DNA from: DASTFY01 sp963813375
Lineage (GTDB): Bacteria; Actinomycetota; Acidimicrobiia; Acidimicrobiales; Ilumatobacteraceae
Length of the DNA stretch: 64,000 bases
Reading direction: 5' to 3'
Assembly: GCA_963813375.1 (NCBI GenBank)
Contig: CAWEYT010000019.1
Span: 195,251 to 259,250, forward strand
The notes beneath the pieces are model-generated. The model was not told the origin of the DNA, did no database searches, and worked only from the letters and a program-made list of their open reading frames with translations. Shown here in pieces: positions 55,079 to 64,000 of this stretch. The first letter of the stretch is position 1. Every line of letters begins with the position of its first letter. Position numbers and translations under genes: made by a program.

Positions 55079-55250
55079 TGCTAGCCACTCTCAGCTGCCC
55101 GCACCACGTTCGACGTGCAGGTTCGGCGAGGCCACGGTCCGTGGCCGCCCGGCCTGCCCTCGTGCCGCCGTCCGGGCGGATCGCCGCCTGCTGAGCCTGG
55201 CCCTCGCCGTCGCGGTCGCCACTCCGCGTGGCGTGCGTACAGTCGCCGGC

Positions 55251-56136
55251 ATGCGTGTCCGCAAGGCAGTCATCCCGGCCGCCGGTCTCGGCACCCGCTT
55301 CCTCCCGGCCACCAAGGCGACCCCCAAGGAGATGATCCCCCTGGTCGACAAGCCGGGGATCCAGTACGTCGTCGAGGAGGCGGTGGCGGCCGGCATCGAG
55401 GACATCCTCATCGTGACCGGCCGGTCCAAGAAGACGGTCGAGGATCACTTCGACCGCTCGCCCGAGCTCGAGGCCTCGCTGCAGGCCAGCGGCAAGGACG
55501 AGGCGCTGGCCGAGATCCTGGCCGTCAGCCAGATGGCCCACGTCCACTTCGTCCGCCAGGACGAGCCGCGTGGGCTCGGTCATGCCGTCGGCATGGCCCG
55601 CTTCCACGTCGGCGACGAGCCCTTCGCCGTCCTCCTCCCGGACGATCTCATGGCCGAGGGCTCGACGCTCCTCGCGGACATGATCACCGCCTGCGAGGAC
55701 ACGGGCGGGTCGGTCGTCGGCGCTGAAGCGCTTCGGTCCGGACCAGATCAGCTCGTACGGCGTCGTGGAGCCGGCCGGACCGGCGACGGCGGAGGGCTAC
55801 GTGCCGATCGCCGGCATGGTCGAGAAGCCGCCGGCCACGGAGGCGCCGAGCGACCTCGCCATCATGGGTCGCTACGTCCTCACGCCTGCGGTGTTCGACC
55901 GCATCGCCGCGCTGCGCCCCGGGGCCGGCGGTGAGCTCCAGCTCACGGACGCCATGCTCGGCCTCTGCGAGATCGAGCCGTTCCACGGCTTGGTGTTCGA
56001 CGGTGGCCGCTTCGACACCGGGAACAAGCTCGACTGGCTCCGGGCCACGGTCGAGGTCGCGCTGCGCCACGAGGAGCTCGGCAAGGACTTCCGGGACGTG
56101 CTGGCCGAGATCGTCCGCCGGGAGGGCATCGGCTGA
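55251..56136 (+). CDS. galU: UTP-glucose-1-phosphate uridylyltransferase (frameshift)
   Basis: Makes UDP-glucose for cell envelope sugars. Nucleotidyltransferase start VRKAVIPAAGLGTRFLPATK, KEMIPLVDKPGIQYVVEEAV, VRQDEPRGLGHAVGMARFHV, LLPDDLM, then a frame shift near 55725 within a GC run, and VPIAGMVEKPPATEAPSDLA, GRYVLTP, GELQLTDAML, FDTGNKLDWL. About 295 residues. ATG 55251. Confidence 0.92.
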
Positions 56137-56194
56137 CACAGCGGGAACAGAGCCGGGGACGTCGGGAACGCCGGTGGCGGCGTACCCTCGATCT

Positions 56195-57409
56195 GTGATC
56201 CCGCTCGAGGAGGCCCGGCGTCATGTGCTCGATGCCTGCCCGCGCCTGCCCGCGACGACCGTCCCGCTCGGGGAGTCCCTGGGGCATGTGACCTCGGCCG
56301 ACCTGCGGGCAGCCGAGGACGTCCCGCCCTTCGACAACTCGGCCGTCGACGGGTACGCGGTGCGCGTCGCCGATGTCGCCGATCCGCCGGTCGAGCTCGC
56401 GGTGACGGGCACCATCGCGGCCGGAGCGCCTCCATCGATCCCGGTGGAGCCTGGCCGGGCAGTGCGCATCATGACCGGAGCACCGGTCCCGGCCGGCGCC
56501 GAGGCGGTCGTCATGGTCGAGGACACCGAACGGCTCGACGGTGGTCATCGCGTGCGGATCGGCCGGAGTGTGGCCGCCGGCGATGCCGTTCGCCGTGCCG
56601 GCGACGACGTGCACGAGGGCGACCTGCTGTTCCCGGCCGGCACGGAGATCCGCCCGGCGGTGCTCGGCGTCCTGGCCAGCGTCGGCATCCTCTCGGTGCC
56701 CGTCGTCGCGCGGGCGCGCGTGGGCGCGCTGTCGACTGGCGACGAGCTGATCGAGGACGGCGCGCCGCTGGCGCCCGGACAGATCCGGGAGAGCAACCGC
56801 ACGATGCTGCTCGGCGCGCTGGCCCAGGCCGGCTGCATGCCGATCGACCTCGGTCTGGTCCGGGACGACGAGGCCGCGCTGGAGGCCGCCCTGCACGACG
56901 CCGCGACGCGGTGCGATGCCATCGTCACGTCGGGCGGCGTGAGCATGGGCGACTTCGACATCGTCAAGGCCGTTCTGGACCGAATGGCCGCGATGCGGTG
57001 GATGCAGATCGCCATCCGGCCCGCCAAGCCGTTCGCCTTCGGCCTGCTCGACGGCCCGGATGGCCCGGTGCCGGTGTTCGGACTGCCCGGCAACCCGGTC
57101 TCGTCGTTGGTCAGCTTCGAGCTGCTGGCCCGCCCCGCGCTGCGGCAGATGATGGGCCACGCCGTCATCGACCGGCCGCGAGTGCGAGCGGTGGCCGACG
57201 AGGGACTGCGCCGACGGCCCGACGGCAAGGTCCACTGGAACCGCGTCGCCGGGCGCTTCGAGGAGGACGGACGGCTGCACGTCCGCTCGACGGGAGCGCA
57301 GGGGAGCCACCAGCTCGCCTCGACCGCCGCCGCCAACGGGCTGGCCGCCGTGCCCGACGGGCCCGGCATCGAACCGGGCGGTGAGGTGGACGTCACGCTG
57401 CTGTTCTGA
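56195..57409 (+). CDS. moeA: Molybdopterin molybdenumtransferase MoeA / gephyrin-like Glp
   Basis: 404 residues, GTG 56195. MoeA domains: DVPPFDNSAVDGYAVR, GTIAAGAPPSIPVEPGRAVR with IMTGAPVPAGAEAVVM, GALSTGDEL, TSGGVSMGDFDIVKAVL, MQIAIRPAKPFAFGLL and VFGLPGNPVSSLVSFELL. Inserts molybdate into molybdopterin. Because it lies between galU and a SepX/GlpR-like gene it may instead (or also) be the Glp protein that binds FtsZ in corynebacteria. The presence of moaA and moaC next to it argues that cofactor synthesis is at least part of its job. Confidence 0.92.
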   Translation: MIPLEEARRHVLDACPRLPATTVPLGESLGHVTSADLRAAEDVPPFDNSAVDGYAVRVADVADPPVELAVTGTIAAGAPPSIPVEPGRAVRIMTGAPVPAGAEAVVMVEDTERLDGGHRVRIGRSVAAGDAVRRAGDDVHEGDLLFPAGTEIRPAVLGVLASVGILSVPVVARARVGALSTGDELIEDGAPLAPGQIRESNRTMLLGALAQAGCMPIDLGLVRDDEAALEAALHDAATRCDAIVTSGGVSMGDFDIVKAVLDRMAAMRWMQIAIRPAKPFAFGLLDGPDGPVPVFGLPGNPVSSLVSFELLARPALRQMMGHAVIDRPRVRAVADEGLRRRPDGKVHWNRVAGRFEEDGRLHVRSTGAQGSHQLASTAAANGLAAVPDGPGIEPGGEVDVTLLF

Positions 57410-57442
57410 CGCCGCGGGGCCCGGCGGCCGTAGCATGCCGGC

Positions 57443-58474
<1,032 letters not shown>

Positions 58475-58532
58475 GCTTCCGCTGCCCACCCGGCGAGGCA
58501 GCCCGCCGGCCGCCGGCCCCTAGACTCGCGCC

Positions 58533-59045
58533 GTGTCCGATCAGCGCTTCACCCACCTCGATCCGCTCGGCCGGGCGCGCATGGTCGATGTCACGCCGAA
58601 GGAGCCCACGCACCGGCGCGCCGTGGCCCGCTGCAAGGTGATGATGAGCCCCGACACCACCGTCGCCATCGCCAACCGCGAGGTGAAGAAGGGCGACGTG
58701 CTCGCCGTGGCCAGGGTGGCAGGCATCCAGGCGGCGAAGCGGACGTCGGACACGATCCCGCTCTGCCACCCACTCCTCGTGGGCTCGGTGTACGTGAACT
58801 TCGAGATCGGTGACGACCACATCGGCGTGGAGGCTCAGGTCGACACCGTCGACCGGACCGGGGTGGAGATGGAGGCGCTGCACGCCTGCGCCGTGGCCGC
58901 ACTCACGATCTACGACATGTGCAAGTCGGCCGATCGGGCGATGGTGATCGGGGAGCTGACCCTTTGGGAGAAGACCGGTGGGCGGACCGGTGTGTACCGC
59001 CGCAAGACCACGGACGGCGTTGCATCGGGTGGGCTTCCGTCGTAG
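58533..59045 (+). CDS. moaC: Cyclic pyranopterin monophosphate synthase
   Basis: Second step of molybdopterin synthesis. 170 residues, GTG start. TKRTSDTIPLCHPLLVG-like core (AAKRTSDTIPLCHPLLVG), GVEMEALHACAVAALTIYDM, and MVDVTPKEPTHRRAVA match MoaC. The N-terminal SDQRFTHLDPLGRARMVDV is usual. Confidence 0.95.
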   Translation: MSDQRFTHLDPLGRARMVDVTPKEPTHRRAVARCKVMMSPDTTVAIANREVKKGDVLAVARVAGIQAAKRTSDTIPLCHPLLVGSVYVNFEIGDDHIGVEAQVDTVDRTGVEMEALHACAVAALTIYDMCKSADRAMVIGELTLWEKTGGRTGVYRRKTTDGVASGGLPS

Positions 59046-59235
59046 GATCGTAACGTTCTGTCGTTCACATCGGCGCGTCTTGCAATGGCGCTGTGCGAGT
59101 CGAGGTGGAGGCGGGGCCGGCGTGCGACCGCTGCATGACCGCTGGAGCACCGAACGTGCATCCACCGCGGCACTCAGGAAGATGATTACTCTCTGATGAC
59201 GAGCGTGAGCACATCACATTCATGAAGTTCCCCAC

Positions 59236-59784
59236 ATGAAGCCCATTGTTCTTCTGATCCTCGTCCTCGTCTGGGGCGTCGCGCTGATCCCACCGCTCCT
59301 GCGGTCCCGGTCAGACCTGCGGCCAGGGTCCTCGGTGGCCTCCTTCCGCCGGACCCTCTCGGACATGTCCCGCATCCCCGGGCGCGCCGAACGCCCCTAC
59401 GGCGGGCAGCACATGGCCAACCCGGCCAGCCCCGTCCGGGCGTTCCGGGCTTCGGGCGGCCAACCGGCCGCCGGGCCCCGGCCGGCCCAGAGGGTCACGC
59501 CCAGTGGTTACGCCGTCTACAGCGCCGGCTACACACCGGGTCTGGCGCGGGCCCGGGCGAATCGGGCGGCCATGATCCGCCGCCGTCAGAACGTCCTGTT
59601 CACCCTCGTGACGGCCGTCGTCGTGAGCGGGATCGTGGGCTTCGCCCTCGCCGTGCCGATCGCCCGCACGGCGTTCTTCGTGTGCCTGGTCTTCCTGGCC
59701 GTGTACATCTGGATGCTGGCCACGCTCCGTCGCAACGAGGAGCTGCGCTCGGCCCAGCGGTACGTCTACTCCGACGCCGCCTGA
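59236..59784 (+). CDS. SepX/GlpR-like membrane protein
   Basis: 182 residues. N-terminal transmembrane helix immediately after start (KPIVLLILVLVWGVALIPPL), a cytosolic Arg/Pro/Ala-rich segment of about 90 residues, then two more helices (VLFTLVTAVVVSGIVGFALA and TAFFVCLVFLAVYIWMLATL) and a short basic/acidic end. The topology, the helix-RSR motif after the first span and location after galU and moeA match actinobacterial SepX/GlpR, the membrane receptor that anchors Glp to the division site. Family call is by layout, not by a decisive motif. Confidence 0.6.
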   Translation: MKPIVLLILVLVWGVALIPPLLRSRSDLRPGSSVASFRRTLSDMSRIPGRAERPYGGQHMANPASPVRAFRASGGQPAAGPRPAQRVTPSGYAVYSAGYTPGLARARANRAAMIRRRQNVLFTLVTAVVVSGIVGFALAVPIARTAFFVCLVFLAVYIWMLATLRRNEELRSAQRYVYSDAA

Positions 59785-59883
59785 TTCGTTCCGGTCAGAG
59801 AAACGCGCGCTCGGCGGTACGCGCCGCTGACCAGAACGATCGGGGTGCCGTGCCGTGTGCCCGCTATCCTGAGCGATCCCTGC

Positions 59884-59956
59884 GGGGGTGTAGCTCAGTT
59901 GGCAGAGCGCAACAATCGCACTGTTGAGGCCAGGGGTTCGATTCCCCTCACCTCCA
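59884..59956 (+). tRNA. tRNA-Ala (anticodon CGC)
   Basis: Full cloverleaf: acceptor GGGGGTG/CACCTCC with the alanine identity pair G3-U70, D-arm TAGCTCAGTTGGCAGAGC, anticodon stem CAACA/TGTTG with loop ATCGCAC (anticodon CGC, 59917-59919), T-arm AGGGG-TTCGATT-CCCCT, discriminator A. The 3' CCA is not fully encoded (CCC follows). Reads GCG, a frequent codon in this GC-rich genome. Confidence 0.95.
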
Positions 59957-60078
59957 CCCGCTGAAGTCCTACGTAGCGCTGGTGGCCCGCTCACTCCGGG
60001 CCGTGGCTCGGCCCCAACCCCGGTCGCTCAGATGGCAGATTCATCGTCGGTCGGCGATGTCCGCGCGAGCCCTCGCGC

Positions 60079-61406
60079 TCAGGTGACAGCGAGCCCAGCG
60101 TCCCGACGTCGCTTCCAGCCGAGGTCGAGGAGGATGCTGACGAGAAGGATCACCACCATCGTGACGGCGGTCGCGGGTTCCTCGACCAGCGTCGTCAGCG
60201 CGAACGTCACGAGCACGACGACCGTGCTCACGATGGCGAGGACGAGGAGCCATGGACGGGCGCCGGTCTCCCGGAAGACGCGGAGGTGGCCGATCGTCAC
60301 GAGCGTGAACACGATCGAACGCGATCGCGCTGCCGATCGAGGCGATGGCCGTGAGATCGAACCCGGCCGCGAGGACCATCGCGATCGCCGCCGTGATCAC
60401 CAACCCGACCCGACCCGGCCGCCGACCCGACGACCCATCTGCGGGGGGAACTGGCCCGTCGTGGCCATCTGGTCGCAGAGCCCGGTGGCCGGGTACAGCC
60501 CGGCGTTCGTCGCCCCCGCCGTCGCGAACAGCGCGGTCACGCTCATGAGCCAGTAGCCGGCCCGGCCGAGCGTCGGCTCAGCGGCGACGGCGAGGGCAGT
60601 GCCTCCGGAGTCGATGACCTCGTCCACGGTCAGCGTGCCGAAGACCCCGAGGGCGACGGCGACGTAGATGACCGTCGCGATGCCGAGGGCGAGGAACATC
60701 GCCCTCGGCAGCTCGCGGGCCGGGTTGGCCAGGTCCTTCGCCGTGAAGGTGACGATGCCGAAGCCGAGGAACGCGAAGAACGTCAACGCGACGCTGGAGA
60801 CGATGTCGCTCAGCGACGGGTAGCCCGAGAAGGCCAGCAGGTCAGGATCGAGGTTGGCCAACGTGGTGACGGCGAACAGGGTGAGGATGCCGATGACCAC
60901 CACCACCACGATGGTCTGTGCCTTCGCGACCGCCTGCGAGCCGAGGACGTTGAGCGCTGCCATGACCACGACGACGAGGACAGCGAAGATCTTGACCCAG
61001 ACTTCGCTCCCATCCGCCACTGCGGAGCTCGCGTAGCTGCCGAAGGACACCGCGACCATGCCGGTCACGATGGCGTTGGCCGCGAGGAGCAGCCAGGCGA
61101 TGACGCCGGTCATGTGCCCGTCGCCGTAGCCGCGGGCGACGTACTCGAGGAGCCCTCCCGCCGACGGATAGCGGGCGCCGAACTTCGCGAAGGAGTAGCC
61201 CTGCAGGCCCGCGATGACGCCCGCGATCAGGAACGACAGCCACACCGCGGCGCCGGCGACCTCGCCGGCGGCGCCGAGGAGGGAGAAGATGCCGGCGCCC
61301 ACCATCGCACCGACCCCGATGAACGCGGCTTGCCGGACCGTCAGCCACCGGCGGCCGCCGCGTCGTCCCCGCCCGACGGGCGATCGACCACGCTGGAGTC
61401 AGTCAT
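60079..61406 (-). CDS. APC family amino acid/polyamine permease (frameshifts)
   Basis: About 12 helices. The ATG at 61406 (MTDSSVVDRPSGGDDAAAAG) overlaps the stop of the upstream permease (ATGA). A frame shift near 61330 leads into GAMVGAGIFSLLGAAGEVAG, the GxGIF motif of APC helix 1, GLQGYSFAKFGARYPSAGGL, FFAFLGFGIVTFTAKDLANP and ATAGATNAGLYPATGLCDQM. Further shifts near 60400 and 60320; C-terminal half MFTLVTIGHLRVFRETGARP. Substrate unknown. Confidence 0.8.
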
Positions 61407-62785
61407 CGGTACGCGGGGACGGGATCGGGGTCACTCATCGAGCTGCGCTGGGCTCGGTAGACGGGGATGCCGAGCAACAGCGCGCCGCCGGCGAGGAAGA
61501 ACGGGGCCCAGTAGACCCAGAAGCTGTTACCGGTGTTCCGTGAGTAGACGATGAAGAGGACCGAGAAGATCAAGGAGACGACAGCGACGATCACGTCACG
61601 TGCGAACCGGGGAGTGTCCAGTGTGCGATGGTCGGCGACAGCGCCACTTCAGCTGGGCCAACCCCGAGAACGCGTACGGGATGGCGGCGGTGATGCCGCT
61701 CATGAGCACGAGCGTAGTGAACGCTGTCGCACCACTCGAGCCGACGTAGTTCAGGGTCATCGCGATGGAGGCCAGCACCCTGGCGGCGATGATCCCGAAC
61801 GCCGGCACGCCGTTCTTCGAGAGCTGCTTGAAGCGCTCCGGGAAGAGGCCGTCGTTGGCGGCGGCGAGGGGCATCTCGGCGCAGATCATCGTCCAGCCGT
61901 TGAGCGCGCCGAAGCCGGAGATGATCACGGCGATCGCCATCACGTTGCCCGCCCAGGTCCCACCGAAGATCGCGTCGGCGGCGTCCGAGAACGGCGCAGT
62001 CGCGGACTGGAGCGCCGTGTTGGGCAGGATGCCGAAGACCGTGATCAGCGACAGCATGTAGACGACCGCGGTCGCGATCGTGCCGAGGATCGTCGCCCGG
62101 GGGATGTTGCGGTCCGGGTCCCGGACCTTGGCCGCCGCGACGGACGCGGTCTCGACCCCCAGGTAGCTGAAGAGGGCGATCGCCATCCCGCCCCCGATCG
62201 CCGCGATCGCGCTCTCACCGCTGACGTTCCAGGGCGTGTAGTGAGCACGCTCGATGAAGAAGAGGCCGATGGTGGACATGAAGGCGAGGACCGCGATCTT
62301 GAGGATCGTCGTCACCACCTGGACCGACCCCATGTTCTTGACGCCGGACAGGTTGATCAGCGCCGGGAGCCACAGGCCGACCAGCACCAGGAGGACCGAA
62401 CCGAGCCGGTTGTGGTCCTTGTTGACGAACTGCTCGACGTAGAGCACCAAGCCGACCGCGATCGCGGCGTTGCCCGCCCACGCCGTGATCCAGTACGACC
62501 ACGCGTTCATGAACCCGACGCCGTTGCCGTAGGCGACGCGCGCGTACGCGTACGGCCCACCGTCGGCCGGGAGCCGCCTCGACAACGCGGCGAACAGAAG
62601 AGCGAGGGCAAGGGCTCCAATGGTGGTGAGCCCCATCGAGACGAGGGTGATCGGGCCATAGCCGGCCAGCGAGGTCGGCAGGTTGAAGATGCCGACGCCG
62701 ATGATGCTGCCCATGATGAGAGCGATGGCCTGGGTCGGCCCGAACCTCGCGCCGCTGTCAGCAGTGGCAGTGGGCGCCGGTGCAG
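61403..62785 (-). CDS. APC family amino acid permease, 5' end apparently missing (frameshift)
   Basis: LPAPAPTATADSGARFGPTQ, then IALIMGSIIGVGIFNLPTSL (helix 1), RRLPADGGPYAYARVAYGNG, GGMAIALFSYLGVETASVAA, NGWTMICAEMPLAAANDGLF. Frame shift near 61640; the last helices (VSLIFSVLFIVYSRNTG) end at 61403. No start codon lies within 20 codons upstream of the first conserved residues: the frame only meets Met codons far inside the opposite-strand surface-protein gene, so the true start is gone or the join at about 62780 is artificial. Confidence 0.78.
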
Positions 62786-63768
62786 GTAGGGACGTACAGC
62801 CTCGCCGAGTCCGGACCGCTCGGCTATGAGGCCTCGGCATGGGTCTGCACCGGGGCTGATGCGTCAACCGCGACATCGGTGACCCTGGCCGAGGGAGACC
62901 ACGCCACCTGCACCATCACCAACAGGGCGATCGCGCCCACGCTGACGCTGGTGAAGGTCGTCGACAGCGGTTCCACGGGTGGGACCGCGCTGCCGACCGA
63001 CTGGGTCCTCACCGCTGCTGGCCCGGTCACGGCTACCGGGCGCACCGGGGACGCCGCGATCACCGACGCGGTCCTGCCCGTCGGTGCCTACGCCCTCTCC
63101 GAATCCGGCGGGCCGACCGGGTACACGGCGTCCGCGTGGTCGTGCCTCGGTGGAACTCCCGGCCCTGACAGCGTCGTGCTCTCGCCCGGCGACCGTGCGA
63201 CCTGCACCATCGTCAACACCCCCGTGGCGTCCGCGTGGGAGCTCACGAAGCTGGCTGACCCGCCGTCAGGACGGTCGTCGATCCCGGGGCCACGATCACC
63301 TACACCTTGGTCGCGGAGCACGAGAGCGGTGAGGCCATCGTCGGTGCCACCGCCGAGGACGACCTCACCGACGTGCTGCGTTATGCATCGGTCGTCGTCC
63401 CGCTCCCGGCCGGCCTGGCCCTGAACGGCAACACCATGACCTGGGCCTTGCCGCCGATCCCGGTGGGCGGCACCGTCCAGATCAGTTTCCGGGTGACCGT
63501 GCGCGCCGACGCCGAGGGGGCCACGGTCGTCAACCTGGCCGCGCCCACCTCGACTGGAGGGCACTGCAGCCCATGCCGCACCGCGCACACGGTCCGGGTC
63601 CGGGCCGTCCTGCCGACTGACCCGCCGGCCACGCCGCCACGACGGGGGGTCAGCACGTCGGGCACCGACGCCGGCACACCGGTGCGCTGGGCCTTGGCCT
63701 TCCTGGCCGGCGGCCTCCTGCTGCTCACGATCGCTGGTGCGCGCCGACGCGTCGGGTCCGTGCGGTAG
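62780..63768 (+). CDS. Surface protein C-terminal part: SpaA-like and DUF11-like domains (5' truncated, frameshift)
   Basis: Begins in the middle of a SpaA/prealbumin-like domain (VGTYSLAESGPLGYEASAW, GDHATCTITNRAIAPTLTLV), followed by a second copy (LPVGAYALSESGGPTGYTAS, DRATCTIVNTP). Frame shift near 63275; then a DUF11-like domain (VVPLPAGLALNGNTMTWALP, GGTVQISFRVTVRA), a Pro-rich spacer, and WALAFLAGGLLLLTIAGARR as a membrane anchor. No LPXTG. There is no signal peptide or start codon: the N-terminal repeats are missing upstream of about 62775. Confidence 0.72.
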
Positions 63769-63958
63769 TCGCGTCGCCGGCAGCTTGCGCGCCGGATCGG
63801 TCCCGGCAGAGGTCCTACGGCGCCGGGCAGGTTTGGATCCCGAGCACCCGGGAACAGTCGGCGGAGCCGCTCCTGACTTGGAGGGACGCCCGGGCCCGGT
63901 TCGACGGGCTGACCGTCGCTGTGGGCGAGCGGCTCCGGACCGAGGAATGGAGAGAGCC

Positions 63959-64000
63959 ATGGCTGCACCGCGCAAGCCCGCCGCCAAGCCGAAAGGGCGA
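63959..64000 (+). CDS. N-terminus of an unknown basic protein, cut by the window edge
   Basis: ATG 63959 with GGAGAGA ahead. The 14 visible residues MAAPRKPAAKPKGR are Ala/Lys/Pro rich, as in many DNA-binding or ribosome-associated proteins of actinobacteria. Too short for a family. Confidence 0.4.
   Translation, partial: MAAPRKPAAKPKGR

Noticed and set aside
59840..59875. Promoter for tRNA-Ala (TATCCT near 59866)
   Set aside because: The -10-like hexamer is plausible, but no convincing -35 lies at the right distance, so it is not listed as a feature.

Overview
The window is a high-GC (about 70 percent), gene-dense stretch of an actinobacterial chromosome. Pointers are GTG starts, GTGA/ATGA stop-start overlaps, a mycothiol-type maleylpyruvate isomerase-family enzyme, luciferase-like and PPOX oxidoreductases of kinds that often use F420, a class F sortase, a SepX/GlpR-like membrane protein and a Ruc-like chaperone gene. 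The fused LivH-LivM permease and the HMG-CoA-synthase-like/DUF35 fusion make class Acidimicrobiia my best guess (inference, not proven). Some two dozen otherwise well-conserved genes carry one or more small frameshifts. In two places the local sequence pins a single-base error, so the assembly probably contains many indels. I give full gene spans and say where the frame breaks.

Layout. 1-4.3 kb (minus): thiamine salvage operon thiN-thiB-thiP-thiQ under a TPP riboswitch whose conserved 3' segment carries the thiN ribosome binding site. 4.3-8.8 kb: a CDF/EamA transporter fusion, an SDR, a MetE-like methyltransferase and a PPOX protein. 8.9-13.9 kb (minus): a branched-chain amino acid-type ABC importer (binding lipoprotein, fused LivHM permease, LivG, LivF). 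14-17.1 kb (minus): FAD oxidoreductase, luciferase-like enzyme and TetR. 17.1-21.5 kb (plus): SRPBCC protein, NfuA, HMGS-like/DUF35 fusion, thiolase-like enzyme, MPI-family enzyme. 21.5-28.2 kb (minus): PQQ-type sugar dehydrogenase lipoprotein, DrrAB-like exporter, HisN, DXS and a PAP2 phosphatase. 28.4-31.4 kb: a ThDP enzyme and small genes.

31.5-38.4 kb is a cell-surface island: a Thr-rich protein ending in an IPTTG-type sorting signal, a GH12 glucanase lipoprotein, a class F sortase coupled to a DUF4397 protein, and a membrane vWA-like protein whose acidic tail runs in frame (after one evident base correction) into a decayed tyrosine recombinase. 38.4-46.6 kb: FlK-like thioesterase, luciferase-like enzyme, then a plus-strand run of response regulator, histidine kinase, PDZ-less HtrA protease, MoxR, DUF58 and BatA-like vWA genes. 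46.7-53.2 kb: TPR protein, unknown lipoprotein, TldD/TldE, PHP phosphoesterase, UppP.

53.2-59.8 kb resembles the mycobacterial Rv0991c-Rv0996 neighbourhood: SAF protein, MTA phosphorylase, a Ruc/FmdB-like gene directly behind a CIRCE operator, then galU, moeA/glp, moaA, moaC and a sepX/glpR-like gene. The Ruc-like protein has lost all zinc cysteines. 59.9-64 kb: tRNA-Ala(CGC), two overlapping APC permeases, and a surface protein whose 5' end meets the 5' end of an APC gene head to head, suggesting a rearrangement or chimeric join. No stretch over 300 bases lacks a gene. The longer gaps (8207-8386, 33120-33315, 59046-59235, 63769-63958) hold only the elements listed, or nothing I recognise.
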